From positions 3,863,381 to 3,927,380 of the forward strand of contig JADWOT020000009.1 in assembly GCA_036345935.2 (NCBI GenBank): a stretch of DNA of 64,000 nucleotides. Direction: 5' to 3'. A program made the position numbers and the translations under genes. The notes beneath the pieces are model-generated. The model saw nothing but the letters and a program-made list of their open reading frames with translations. It searched no databases and had not been told where the DNA came from. Positions 40,201 through 53,600 of the stretch are shown piece after piece. How positions within the stretch are numbered: the stretch's first letter is position 1; each line of letters begins with the position of its first letter. Source of the stretch: Taenia hydatigena (Eukaryota; Platyhelminthes; Cestoda; Cyclophyllidea; Taeniidae).

Positions 40201-42918
40201 GCACGCAAATGCACTGATCATAAGTGCGCAATCCACATTTGCAGGGGGTTTGCACTCCTTTCACCAAACATTGCAGTCGTTGTGCTGCCCTTTCCGAATA
40301 AAAAGACACTGACGGTAGTGTCATCAACCTACAGCACGGCCCCAAATGCAGTCTGTTTTTTCCTTTACTAGAGATGTGAGGATTACGGTAAGTTTTGTTA
40401 AAAGAGGTTGGGATTGACAATGTTGTAATTTACTTATGGAAGACTTGGAGTGTTTATCAACGGTCAGTTATGCCTCAGTAGTGCTTTGCTCCCAGATTAT
40501 CCGTTTTAACAACCAACTTTTTTGTCATACCAATGGGAGTAGTTTAAGTTGTGTTGAGTGTTAACACCGTTTCCAGTTTAGGGGAATTACATCAACTTTA
40601 GTTGTATCCGTGCATGCCATACCGTTGACTGTATCAATAAGAATAAAACACCTTCCTCCTTCTCACGATTCCTAAAAGCTGACGTCGTCAACCCCAGCGC
40701 AGTTAAAACAGCATACAGTGCCTCCGATGCCCTTTGTGACCCGTGAGGGAATCGTCGGTAGTCGCATAGTATGTGTTTGAACGGTGCCTTTTTGATGCCG
40801 GGCGGTCAGATTACACCGACCCCGTAGGCACGTGTACGTCACCGGTTCCCAAGGCGGAGATGAATACTGATTTCCGCTAGAAGTTTTGGAATATTTCCTA
40901 TATTACAAAATCTGAATGTTTATTGCAGTAGATTTGTACTTTTTATCAGAGAACAAAGTAGATAAAAAGCAACACCTGGTGCAAGTAGTAGGATAACAAT
41001 TCGTATTAAGGGGAAGCTCCTATCATTGAATTAAAGCCTATTTATAGGCATGATTCCAATTCTCTATCGTGTCCTACATTAGCCTTATCAGATAATTAAA
41101 GAAGGCCAAGATGATTTAATTCTATGGTTTCGTTCGGATGTCTAATAGCTACCAACGTATATGCAGTGCTGTAACGGTTTGTTTACCGCCGCGGCCGATT
41201 ACGCGAAGAAGCAGTTTTTTGCAATTTGTACTTTTGCTAGGCGGTGCGGCTCATGGACCATGCTGGTAGACTCTCAGTCCTTTCGTATGTCAGTAGCATA
41301 TTTTCTACCGGACTACTATGACTTCCTAAGGTTTTAGGGGAGACTCAGAGGGTTACATACAATCGCACGATATAAACACGAAAGTTAATATCGTAGCTTG
41401 TACAAACTCGAGGTGATCGACACAAACGGCTACTTAACAGCATAAATGTGATTCACCAACATTGACTGGCTAATGAGGACATAAGGATAAGCGCAAAACC
41501 AAATTACACATGCTCAAACACAAAAAGCGATTGTGTTGATCAAATACCACCTACTTATCTTGCATCACAAATCTTAATAAAACAATGGCGGATTGTAATC
41601 CCATGTGTCAAGGGCCTCCAGTTAAGGATGTACGAGCAGTTAGAGCACATACTTGTTTGAATGTACTTCTTAGGAGCGAAATGTTCAGTGAACGCCAATC
41701 TCCCGACAAAACGTAAGTCACTACTCCCGAGGAATAAATGCACTTCAAACAGGTGTACCTCTGAGCAGTGTCCACCGTTCAAAATGTTACTAACAAAGCA
41801 ATGCTCCACCTAATCGGTCCACTCGTACCATGATAACAAAGGGCGACGAAGAAGATAAACACCAAGTCTGATTTTATCTCCGAAAGTACATTTTTAAAGC
41901 AGCACTTTGCTTTTGAATTGCATTACGCGATATCGGACGGGAAAATAATGCCGTAAAAAAATTACAAGGCATACTGTGGCGCCCTGAGGCTCTTTCGAAG
42001 GCAAGAGGAGGCAGAATACTACGGTATATTATGTACATATATTCAACGGGCAGAGGGAAATAAGCCGCTAGCATGGCCCGGAGGCCAGCCTACGCAACTA
42101 GGGCAATAATGGCCACCTCCGTGACCCTCACTGAAATCGGCAGCTCAAGCAAACAAAGTACTACACATACACTGCGTACTTTAAGACTACTGCTGTAATG
42201 CGCATTAAAACAGAGAGAGGCAAACTTATGAACTTCTACGAGATAAATAAAATATTAACTACAAACATGGTGCAGTAATTGTGAAAAAATAAATATAAAA
42301 ATTTTGCGCGGACTTTAACGTATTTCAGCACTCATAATGCTGAAGTTGAGAATCAACTCGGATAAGAAACGTGGTTTGCGTACAACACTTCGGTTGTTTG
42401 CCAGTTCCGATTACGAAGGCTTGGGTGGCTATGTTGCTTTAGTCAAGTGGGGCGGTCTCCTTGCCATAGCAGCGACTTCGACCTCTCTGTTTGCTGAATG
42501 TGTATATTTTGCTCTGGTGTTATGTCCTCTTTTGCTTTCAAGGAATTCTCGGGACACTGCATTGCTAGTGGTCTACGAGCAAGAGGTTCACAGTGTTACC
42601 CAAATCAGTAAGCAAATCTAGCAGGCTTATTGTGCACAACTAAGTAAAAATAACGCTTTGGACGAATGGTCTAGGCCAAATTTTATCCTTGAAAACAAGC
42701 ACATATTCACATATTAAAAAGTGCGCTCATATTGTAACGCTAACTTTTTGTTATACATAATACTGCCTTGAAAAATCAAATATCTACTTCTGATACTCAA
42801 ACTAATAAAATAGTGTGCATTGCACGTTGTTTTGTTTTATTGAATCGATTTTCATGACTGGCTGACCTTTGCTCCGCGCTGGCATTTTGAAGGGACATTT
42901 GTTCCCTTGTTGTACGCG
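37215..42918. other. Mostly empty region between Ig/FN3 and TLCD4 genes
   Basis: About 5.7 kb with no confident gene. It holds one exon-like stretch at 39526-39736 and two longer open frames at 39959-40312 and 42337-42621 without recognisable domains. The last lies about 300 bp upstream of the TLCD4-like start and could be part of its 5' flank. Confidence 0.4.
39526..39736 (+). other. Orphan exon candidate after the Ig/FN3 gene
   Basis: A strong acceptor (TTTGTTTCGCAG ending at 39525) opens a locally GC-richer stretch. Read with one leading base, it stays open for 70 codons with several Cys, including RCACGVHLC, and ends at a TGA (39734-39736). The phase-0 frame is also open, to 39843. It could be an alternative last exon of the Ig/FN3 gene or a fragment of another gene. 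No donor in the Ig/FN3 gene was shown to fit it. Confidence 0.25.
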
Positions 42919-45900
42919 ATGTACGAGTCGCGTGTGGCTGAAATGTCTGCATCCTACGATTGGCCTCGGGATGTTAATTACTGCTATTCCCTATGGTCTT
43001 TTGTTAGTTTTCTTGGAATCCTACTGTTTAACTACCTCGTCGGACCTCGTGTGTTTGAAAAAATGTCTCCTACTTATCGTCGTCTTCCACCCCTCCAGAG
43101 ACTGGAATGGAATTGTCGGTAAAGATAGTCTTTATGTTTTTTTTCCTTCAATTAACCATAAATGAAGTGGTTTGTGCTTTTTAATCACGATCAGTGGCTT
43201 GTCTTGGGAAAGCCGCCGTTCCATTTGCATACATACGCTCAGGATGTCATAGCGTCATATTGAGACAGATTTTTATTCCGTTTCTTGTGTGTTGTTTTAA
43301 GAACGCTTTTGATTGCAAGATTTGAGTGCTATTAGATTCGCTTTAAGCGTTAGTAACAGCTTTCTGTGCGCTCCGAAGTGATGCTATCCGTCGTTGTTTT
43401 CGTTATAATAGAATGTTTATGTCTCACATAAATTCTAGTATTAAATTTAAGGCACACATTTTTTTTAGATCACTTTATCTGATGCTCATGTTATTCCTCT
43501 AGCCTATCGGGCCGTCACCTGTCCGATAATTCTTCATTGAGCTGTTCTGTTGCGTTTATTCATACTAGATAGAAGTTCTAAATTAACTTCAGATTAAGAT
43601 ATTGCCTAAAGGTTTTTTTCTAAGGCACTAATAAAGTTTAGTGTTTGTCACAATACTTCCTAAGGTAAGTAGACAAACTGTCTGATGTTCGGATAGTTTG
43701 CAGTTAAAATTAAACACTATTTCGCCTTTCATTTCATTTGTAAGCTGACTTATGGTTTTCTGAATTACAAATTTACTAAGATCATCAGCTTTATTTCATA
43801 ATAACTTATCCCACTACATTCTCTCATAACCCATAGAGATAAGCTCTCGAATATTTGAGCACTTGAAGCAATCAGAAGCTGAATTTATGCGCCTCACATG
43901 ATACAAGAATCTTGCATAATATCCTAGTTCTTACACTTAATTGCTTTAGCATAGCTAATTTCGATGCTTCTGTTAAACAACAAAATTCATATGGTCTTCA
44001 CCCTTGTGTTTTTTCGGAGAGATTGAAACGTCACAAGATCCCATTATTATGACTAATGTAACAACGCGTCGGCCTTCCTGGTTTCGCTCGACTTCTAATG
44101 GCACTAAGAATAAAATGTACTTCTCCTGCCCACACCCATTTACACTTGCATGCCTTCTCGCTGCTGCATTCCCATTGGCTCAGCGTCGGGATTTTCACTG
44201 CTTCTGATTGGACAGTTGGTGTCAGAATGCCCATACGCCGCACCGGTTCCTCTCACAGCATTGCCCTCGGCGGGCAGAATTAAGTCAAAGTGCTTTTTAC
44301 GGCAAAACGTCAGAAATTTAGACGTTTTTGAGCGTGACTGAGGGCAACTCTATTTTCTTAACAGGTTGCTTGTTGCTAATGGAACCTTACCTTTCCAAGT
44401 GAAGAATTATTTACGATTTCAAGATATTTATGTGTAAAAATCCGGCTTTACTTGGTACTTATACTGGCTTCTGATTCCCAATATGTCTTTGTCGCTATCC
44501 TGATTGGGCGGGAGTGATTTTACACAAACTTCCAAGATTATCTCATATCTTTCGCCTTTATTTGACGTACGGGTGCGTCATCACTCAAGTGCGTGAACAG
44601 TCGTGCCTTGAACGTCCTGGCATGAAGTATGAACACACTTTCAACTTTCCGACGTTTCTTTACAAGTAGTGGTCCTACTTTTCGGTTTAGTAGTTTGGCT
44701 TGGTTAGTCTTATACCCTGGCTATAGCTTGATTTGCAATATCACGATGGGGTTGTTTCTACTTTCTTCGTAGTGATTGGAAATGGCAAATTCGTTTTTTT
44801 CCCGGTGAAATTTTTGCGCTAGATTTGTACTATATTAGGTTTTACCAGATTTTCTAGTGGTTCCTCATCTCACCATAGACTGAAAACACAGCGGTGGTAG
44901 TTTTTAACCTTAAAACAGTTGTGAAACCTTATGCTGTCCTCTTGATCATCCAGTTAGTTGTTTCAGTAAAAATGTGCTTAAAAAACAACACGTTCGCACA
45001 GCTAGTATCCGGATGTTTTACTGTAGTTTGGCATCCTTTCCTCCCTTTCGATGGCGTGTGGTGATTTGAAATCGACCTTTTCATAATATCCTTTCAAACG
45101 CTAGTATATTGTTCTATCCAGATATTTCTAGGTAGGATCAGGTGAAATCTTAGCGGTTTTTAATTATCACGAAACTGCCTTCAATACATCAATCGAAAGT
45201 GCTTTTTTCATATTGGAACTGAATTTATGGAGCTGTTTGTCCTTTTCAGCGTCTCCTCCACCATTCATGCCACCGTGGTGACAATCCTCAGTTTTATGTC
45301 CCTTCTCTTCGACACCTCTCAATGGTCCGACCCAATCGCGTAGGTTATTCTCTTTTCGCATTCGGAAAAAGAATGCAGTTTAACATTTCATCCGTTAAAA
45401 CGATCGCAGTAGTTATCCTCCAGTGTCAGGTGGATTGGTTAAATTCTCCTCAAAGGCTGAATTTACTCCTATGTTTGAAGTGAATAATTACGCAGATTAG
45501 TGGCTGTGAGTGTTCATATGCGTGTGCGTGTGTACGTATGTGCATGTGAAGGGATCGCATTATACTTTTTGCTGATGCTTTTCTGCATTTGCAAATCGTG
45601 CCACCCCTAATGAGAGTTAAGTCTTTCGCTGGTCCCAGAACTCCTTGCATTTCTCTCTTGGGAAGTATTTTGTAACTCTTATTTAAGCATAATCCCGCAA
45701 TGCACTTTTAATTAGGAAATTTTATGAGTGAGTTTACATTTCAAGCCATTAAAACCTATGTCGATGCTAAATTGCACCAGTTAAATAGAGTGAGATTGAA
45801 ATATTCCCAGTGTTTGATGGAAATTACACTTCAATTAATACATTAGCATCCACTGTACACTGATGTGTACCTCCCCACTGCACATAATACGTGATTTCGC

Positions 45901-48900
45901 GCTGATTCAGGTGGAATATCCATGAATTCTCAAGCCATCTGAATACTTTTCTTTTTGGAATAGGTGTTGAGGTGACATCTAGTTGCAGCTCTTTCCTGTC
46001 CATATACTCTAATCAAGAATCACGTCTTGTTTAACTTTAACTCATACTGTATTTTTAAAACTGGACTTCTTCAGCTCCATTTCGCGGCCCGGTTGCATAG
46101 CTTTATCAATAACGATCGGATACATGCTTGCAGGTAGGTTGCTGAGTTTCAAGGCCGTAAAACTTTAACATTGCTTATTTTCCTGCCAAGTCGCGCTGAC
46201 TTTGCAACTCTATCAACGGCAGTAAAGTGTGGAATGACTTAGAATTTTTTTTAGAACTTTTTTACAGTAGTGAGCTTTACTTTCAATTGAGATTGCCTTG
46301 CTTATGACATGCACCATTGTTCACTAACCGCCAGTATTACGACGGAAAAGGCTCGAAAGCGAAAACCAACACACGCGAGCAAGTAACAAAAGGAGCTCTA
46401 AAACAAACCTTAAAGGCCAGGAGTTTAATTAGTGCGTAGCTCAACTTAAGGCAGATTTGGACTATTTATGAAGTCTTCTAGACGAAAGTTTGTGCATATA
46501 TTTGGACACCGGTTGGCTATCCTTAAAGCAAGTGCTTCGGCTTATTGTTTGTTTTCACGCAGGCGAATAAGGTCACCTTCATTGTGTACACATGATCAAC
46601 AACACGAGACCAGCATTAGTGCATTTAAAATCCGGCATACGTTAACTATTTTTCGTAGAACTGAAAGCTCATGACCTCTTAATTCAGGTTTACTCTCTTG
46701 AATCTAGTGCGATAATTCATCCTATGAACAGGGTATCCACCTTTGGTGATTATTCAACTGAGATAGGGTTGCCACCACTGGTAGATGAAGTGAAATTAAT
46801 AATATATTTAGTTATTTCATTGTACGGCTGACCGGTTAGAAAATTGATAACCGGTCCAACTTTGTAAGTAAAATGCACTACCCTAACAGTTTGGGCTTAA
46901 ATGTAGTGGGCTTTATTTTTTTTGTGGGTTCTAGATACAATCTCGATGTTCACATTCCAAAAGGGGCTGGAGCTGCTTCTATTTTGCACCCATCACCTCA
47001 TAGTCGCCATCTGTTTCACCTTCCTTCTGGTAAGGCCGGCTGTGTCTCCTTACCTTTCTCTTTCGTTTGGGCACTTGCTTCTAAGGGCATTCTCTTCTGC
47101 CTATACCCATGCATACACATCTCTTGCAATGTTTCTATGAGTGGCAGTGTATTAGTAGGCCCATGTCCTTTTCTTTCTAATTTCGCATAAATGGACGATG
47201 TATCAATAGCAAAACTTGAGAACTGCCGTGACTTGGTCTTTCAATTCAATTTAGTCGATGAATTGACAAAAGTAGGCTGATTGGAACGTTCCTTTGGTGT
47301 TTTAAGCAAAACGAAATGAATTTCTATGCTGTGTATTTTGACTTCTCTTGTTTCCTTTTCGCTTGCTTGAATCCAGCATTTTATTACGGTTTAGAAATTG
47401 TTTCGAAAAATTGCCTGAGAACATTGTATTTTAGCCAAACGAAAAGCAATTTTTTGCTTGTTTATGGATGCACTATGCACTAGATGTAGCTGGACTCACG
47501 AAGTTTAAAAAATTCATCTGACCGAGCCTTTTGTGACCACAAGGCGCCACCTAACCGTGGCCTTTTCTATTTGTTTTCAGATCTACAGAATAGCTCCTGT
47601 CTACGCTATTATTCGGCTGACTAGTGAAATTTCGACACCGTTTCTAAACCAAAGGTGAGATTTGGCATTTTGTGTACCTTTCCTCAGGTGGTGAGTCAAA
47701 GTGTGATCGAGGCTCTTTTTGGCTGTGGCTCTGTGTGTGTACGGGTGCGTGTGTTTGTCTAATGGAGTGAAAGGAGAATGTGACGCGCATGCGCCACGAA
47801 CAGTGGTCATTGTCAGTAGTGAATAATTAGAGGTTCCGTGCATAGGTCAGCGAGTGTGCCACTTCGGCGATTTACATCCGTGAGTAATTGGGAAAAAATC
47901 CTATTTTCCTTAGTAGTGAATGCAAATGCCTTGAAAGGCAATTGCCTCAGTTAGCATCAGGGTTGAGAGTTTACAGGAAGACTTGGTGGCCTTAGCTTTG
48001 TGTGCATCCAAGCCTTCTTCACGCATTGTGGTTGAAACTACCATCTCGTCCTCCTTTTCCCTTTTCCTTCAACCACCACAGCCAGTCAGCCTCTAACGGG
48101 CAAAGACAATACGCATACGAGCCGTAGTTGGTGCAAACGATTGCAGCGGGCTTTTGGCCCTCATAATTTCTTCAATACTAAAGGTTGTTTGATTTGTCAC
48201 ACTTTTTTTACGTGATTTCCATGTGGTAAGTTTTGGTCATTTCATGCACCATTTTTCTATTGACTAATAGCCAAATTTCTTGTGCCGTTGAAAATAGCGT
48301 TAAAAGTCAGGCGGTGTTAGGAAGCGATTGTACTGATTAAGCAGAACTCCAAAAAAATGGTAGAATATTGTAATCTAAAAAGATGGGTTGATTGACCTCG
48401 TAGACTTGATCGGCTATTGGCTGGGAGATTTGAGGTCCGAAGTGCCAAAATGTTACGATGAACCAGAGCGTTTCACTAACTCCAATCAAGCTTCGAACAA
48501 GGTGGCCACTCCTCTCACTTTTGCCAGTAAATATCCTCCCTTCGCATATTTTCTTTCCCACTCTATTGTAAAAATGATCTCCTCGTCTTCTTTTTTCGAT
48601 ACATGTTAAAATACCAACTGATATCTGGTGAGTGCATTGCTTGATCCGATTCAACGAGGCCATTTCGCATGATGCCTTACTAAATGCAAATAATTAATAG
48701 CGGTTGTTTCCAGGACCTGTTAATGTTTTGCAGGTTTTTTACATCCAGCAATAGTTTTATGCAGGAATGCTGATGTCCCTGATATGTATCGGAGATTTGG
48801 TATCAGGTATTCATCAAATGTGGGACGAAGCAACCCCTCCGCCTTATCCTCACATTTTGAGGTGGCTTTATTTGCAAGTTTATTTGGGTATACTTTGGAG

Positions 48901-49685
48901 CACGCCCAGAATTCGTTATTATTTAAAGGATTTGCCGTCTGAGCCACTGAAAAATTGATTACAATAACTTTTTTATGCCTTTGTTGTCTCGAACCACTCC
49001 ATTTTTGTTGCAACCGACCACGTCTGTTTGGCTCATGACCTCAGGAAAGAGTTGGGCAGTCATATAAATGCGGCGTTGGTGACAGATGTGTCAGAATACT
49101 GTGTAATTAATGCTACAGTTTGCTCAATGCAATCTTCATGGTTGATATTTGGGTTCTTTTCAGATATTTTCTATTTTCATGACACAATGCTTTAAGTAGG
49201 TTTAAAAAGCACCTCTTAATTAAGTGAAACTACCCCTCGCCCAGATGCTGTTAAGCGTATTTTGGATGAAGAAAGGCTAAGGTTTTCTTTTTGCATCGGG
49301 TTGCAGATGGTTCTATCGCACCATCGGAGGCGAGAACGCGAAAAAGCGGGCGGCCAATGCTACTCTCGTTTTCGCCTGCCTTTTCACTCTAGGCCGATAC
49401 GTCTTGCCCTTTCCCTACTGGGTGGTATTCTACCGTCACTTCAACTCCAAGCCCCATCTGGCCGTCAAGCATAAGCTGCCGTCCTTCACCAACTACTTTA
49501 TTTCATGCCCCGTCCTCCTCGATGTTCTCAACGCCGCTTGGGGCTACCCGGTCTTCATTGTAACCAAAAAGGCCCTTGCCACCCTCGGCTACATCCGTCT
49601 CATGCCCAAACGAAATGGAATGTCGACTCGCAATGGAGGAGTAGGGAGTGGTGCTTGCTGTAACGGAAGTATCCACGAGGGGTAG
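42919..49685 (+). CDS. TLCD4: TLC domain-containing protein, TLCD4 (TMEM56) type
   Basis: A multi-pass membrane protein of the TRAM/LAG1/CLN8 (TLC) family; TLCD4 proteins are thought to act in membrane lipid handling, with the exact role unknown. Six exons: 42919-43118, 45250-45339, 46075-46133, 46935-47029, 47581-47654, 49307-49685, giving 298 aa. Every join keeps frame and rebuilds family motifs: RLEWNCR/VSSTIHA, DPIA/SISRPG, GYMLA/DTISMF, FCTHHLIVA, EISTPFLNQ/RWFYRTIG, and later CPVLLDVLNAAWGYPV. Hydrophobic segments fit five or six membrane helices. The paired His in CTHHL match the MHH of the vertebrate protein. The start is the first Met of the open frame after the stop at 42841. The 3' end adds a Gly/Ser/Cys tail. 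It is convergent with the dynein gene. The exons of 59 and 74 nt are too short to stand out as open frames. Confidence 0.9.
43119..45249 (+). other. First intron of the TLCD4-like gene
   Basis: A 2.1-kb intron, donor GTAAAG and acceptor CCTTTTCAG, phase 2. No nested coding exon recognised. Overlapping open frames at 44.0-44.3 kb lack family features. Confidence 0.7.
45507..45548 (+). repeat. TG-rich simple sequence
   Basis: An imperfect alternating purine-pyrimidine stretch of GTGTGCGTGTGTACG type, in the second intron (45340-46074) of the TLCD4-like gene. A similar short TG-rich patch lies at about 47732-47759 in the last intron. Low-complexity sequence. Confidence 0.6.
47655..49306 (+). 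other. Last intron of the TLCD4-like gene
   Basis: A 1.65-kb intron, donor GTGAGA and acceptor GGTTGCAG, phase 2. It splits an Arg codon (AG/A) in the conserved NQRWF motif. Short open frames near 48388 and 48767 do not match the TLC family. Confidence 0.75.
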
Positions 49686-50670
49686 TAAACCTTGTTTGGT
49701 TCGCCTCGCGTGTACCTAATGTGCATTTAGTTCCACCACAGGCTCCGCTTGCACGTGGCTCCTTCCCAGGTTCGGTTTTCTTTGCATGCACTACCTTGAG
49801 TCCTCGCGTCCCTAGATCATTCTTTCTATCCTTCGAATTTTCATTGTGTTTGTGTCCTTACATCTCATCCTCTTTCTGTCTCTTCCACTTGTCCTTCTCT
49901 CTCTCAAGGAAGTGGTTTTTTTCAGCTGTATTTATGGTAATCTTTGACACTTAACGTGCATTCGCAGGATTTGTGAACAGTATAATCGTTCTTCCTGGAA
50001 GCAATGTTCTTCTCATTCGCAGGACAGCTTACTATGTTCGTTAAACTAAATCCGCGAAATACGCTAACAAAGCCTGAATGAATGAGCAAGAATAATGTCT
50101 TGGCGCTTCAAGTCGTTTTGGCGAAATTCAATCATTCATTCCCTTTAATGTGAGAATGACTTTCTAAAATTGGAGACATTGTCAATGGATAATAGAAGGC
50201 GAGATCTCTGCAGACTCTGAGCGTTTGGAAAATCGGTTCTCAGGTGGACCAATACCTACCGATCAATCATTTTTGAAAATCTGCAGTGATACCATCAGTT
50301 ATGGCGATGCCTCTTTCCAAGTGTGGAGATGAAGCTCTTCTCTTCACTCTGAGAAGTCGATTTTTGCCGCAGAAGTAATGCGCTTTTTCCGGAGTGCCCA
50401 AATCCGCACACAAATTCAACGGATTCAAGGGCATTCCATTAGCAAGAAATGCCATTTGGGTGAAGCCTCTCATAATTGGATTAAGGCTGCGCCATCCGAT
50501 CGCAGGAATACTTAGGTCACAGATCTGACTTTACTTAACAACAATCATAACATTGGAAACACACATGTGCAAGATAGGCGTCTCTAGAAGTAAGGTGAGG
50601 GGATAAGTCGTCTGCTGTACAACTGGTTCGCCTGACAGGATTGAGCAATGGAGGTCGTAGATCGTGGGAC
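49686..50670. other. Gap between convergent TLCD4 and DNAH1 genes
   Basis: About 1 kb where the two 3' UTRs meet. It contains a CT-rich stretch around 49820-49910. No coding exon recognised. Confidence 0.5.
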
Positions 50671-53600
50671 TCAGAAATCCAAAGCGCAGAAGAGAGCCAC
50701 GCCTCGCTTGATCCAATGACTCTGTGGTTCTGTGCTGGGAACCTCCACCGCGAAGACAAAATTTGTTGACATCCCAGTGGTTGATAAAGCGCCTGGTGAC
50801 AAAAGTAGCACAAAGGTTAAATCAGCACCTTTAGTATTTAAAGCACTATGCTAATTTGGTTATTGAAACGGTGCTAAAGAGAAGGTCAACTGCCGTGTTC
50901 TTTCATTGAGAACGTTAAAATGTGCATTTTCGTCGGTGCCATGCAGCAGATGCCTTAAATTTCATATCTTTGCACAGGCTTCATGCTTAAACACCTTCCA
51001 AAGCGTAACAGAAAAGCAACGTAGTGTACTTTTTTAACGGAAACAGAACCTTTCGTAGTTGCTGCCATTGGCATCAGGAAATATCCATAAAACATCCCAA
51101 TGCATACTCGTTTTGAAGTCAGCGGACCGGAAAAATTCACCACTTTTGAGTAATTTTTTACTAAATACTTCTGTTTTGAGTCGTTTAATAAAAGAACTAA
51201 TTGAAAAACCTACAAATGTCACACTTTCTTAAAACCGGTGGTCCAAAAATACGCTGGTTGTCTGGCCACATCTCAAAATTCATGAATTTATGGAGTTATA
51301 TTTCTCACTTCCGAGATGTTATGTGGACAGGATTTTTGCATTTGTCGGAGGAAAGGAAAAAAAAACAATATGTTGTAAGCAGATGATTGAGAATTTTAGG
51401 ACGCGAAGTCCTCGACGGATTTTATGAATACGATAATAGAGGTAGGGTTACCAGATCGAGAAAGAGTTTTGTAGACTGGGCACTCATAAATTCCTTTCTT
51501 AGGTTTCAGTCTATTAGCCTCTGGGATTAGCCAAATGATCGGCATGAGCGTGTAGAGCTCCCTCGGTCTGGATTCTGTCAAACACCTATCTGACAGATCC
51601 CATCCACAACCCTCTAGGTAGAGGCCATGAATGTAGCAACCATCAGCAGGAGCCTGATGGAGACTTGCAATGCCCTCTTCCATTACCTGTCAAGGAAAAC
51701 GCCAACCAATCAATCTCACAACTCTGCAAGTGCATATTTAAGTTTGTTGCATAAGAGAGCTCACTTTGAAATTAAAACTGACAGTATCCACAGGTTGTGA
51801 GTGCTTGCGGGCAAAGTTTTGCAGCTGACCGGTGAGGAAGGCTTGCGGGAAGAAGAACCCACTGATCCAAAATACTACAGGTGTTCCGCTGTCATACCAG
51901 GCTTTTAAGTTGCCAATTCTTTCACTCAGATCCTTTATCCAGGCACCAAGAGGTTTCAAACTGGGATAGGCCTTTACATTCCACAATTCAGGAACTTGAT
52001 TATTAAATAAGGATGTAGCCATGGCTTCTAGCGCAGCTGACATCACTATCAAGCCCTTAACTGCTTTGACGAGTTCCTGTAAACTCGATTGAATTTCACT
52101 AAGAAGATTGTTGAATCTAAAGAATGACATCCGCTAGTTGCTTTAAAACTCTTACACTAAGTAAAAAAACAATCACCACCAATTCACCTTGTAACCTCCT
52201 GAATTAGAACGGTATTCATGGACTGCTCATAGAGTATGGGATACCTCCTGACAATGGCAGCTTCGTCTAACAATGGAGGACACTCAGTTATAAGCTGCGT
52301 TGCAACCTCTTCTATGATATCCTCGTGCGTTTTGCCTCCTTTGGAGGAGAGAGGCGTTTTCGGCTGTAGAAGGACCAAATCTGCCAGCAACTGGAAGGTC
52401 TCGTTTTGTGCGAACGTTATGTTTGCGTTTTCGTGCAGACCAAATATCTCAGGAAGGTCATTTATTGGCAAGGACTGAATATATTTTAGATAACTCTAAA
52501 AGCACCAAGAAATTGTCATTGGGATGATTGTACAACTTTCTGAAATTTCAAACGAGCTCAACTGTGTACAATTTCTATCGTCCTTACTTATAATCAACTA
52601 AAAAGTACTAGTAGCAATTTACTCTTTTCCTTGAAAGGAAATCAGAAGCAAAGGATCCTAAAAAGAGACTACAAGGGAAGCTTTTACCTTATGGTCCAAA
52701 TCCCCACCTATTTGCTTGTATATACCCGATTCCGAATATACATGATCTGCATCGAGAGAGGAGACATTGTAGAAGTCGGAGAGAATGCTCATCAGACAAC
52801 GCCGATCCCAGTCATCGGTTACGCGTCCGCCATAGTTGATTTGGCCAGCAGTGTATTGCAAAATCTAATTTAATAGCACCAGAGGAGAACCAAAAACGAC
52901 AAATATCCCAATACAACTAGAAGTGGAAAGAGTTTTACAAACCTTATATGGAATTTTATCATACTCAGTGAGGAACATAGCGAGTTGATCCATACAGATC
53001 TTCATGTCACCAGTGGTGAACTCGTAGGGGATACTGAAACCCAGGGCCCCAAACTTCCTTCTCTCGATGCAAATGGCGTGAAAGAATGAAAGTGCCAGAA
53101 GGAGGGACTTAAAATTTGCATTCTGAAGTCGAACAAAGATCCATCGGTTAATCGCAACAATAAATGCGCGATTAAGCTCTGAACAAATTTATCAATGTAC
53201 ACCTTTCTAGGAACACTATTCAATTGCTTATCGTTGAGTGAAAGGTAGGTTCTGAGGAGATTGGCTTTAATGCCCCTTGGTGGTTCGATGGTCAACTTTG
53301 AGCCATTCTGCAGGATGTACACAGGGAAACTGGAACTGGGCATACTGGTGAGCCACAAACGGAAGTCCTTGCTGACCCGATCCTTATCAATTTGTTCTAC
53401 CAGGCGCTCCAGAGACGGCATCCATGAAGGCGCCAGGTGACAGTTCTGGAAGAAGACCCACATTCCACGCTCCATAGCTGCCTGCATCATCTCTTCCGCT
53501 CGTGGACCTTGACCCTGGCCCAGTGATATGGCTGATAATCTCTTGCCCCCGAAGTTCATTTCTTCCGCAAGTCTGTAGAGATCTGAAGCTGGATCTGTAC

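Noticed and set aside
39959..40312. 117-codon frame considered as a cytoplasmic TIR- or SEFIR-like domain of the Ig/FN3 gene
   Set aside because: Only a vague resemblance over a few residues; no conserved box could be aligned and no in-phase join was seen.
42337..42621. 94-codon frame with a hydrophobic stretch upstream of the TLCD4-like gene
   Set aside because: Not needed for the TLC fold, which is complete from 42919. No motif and no joining splice pair identified.
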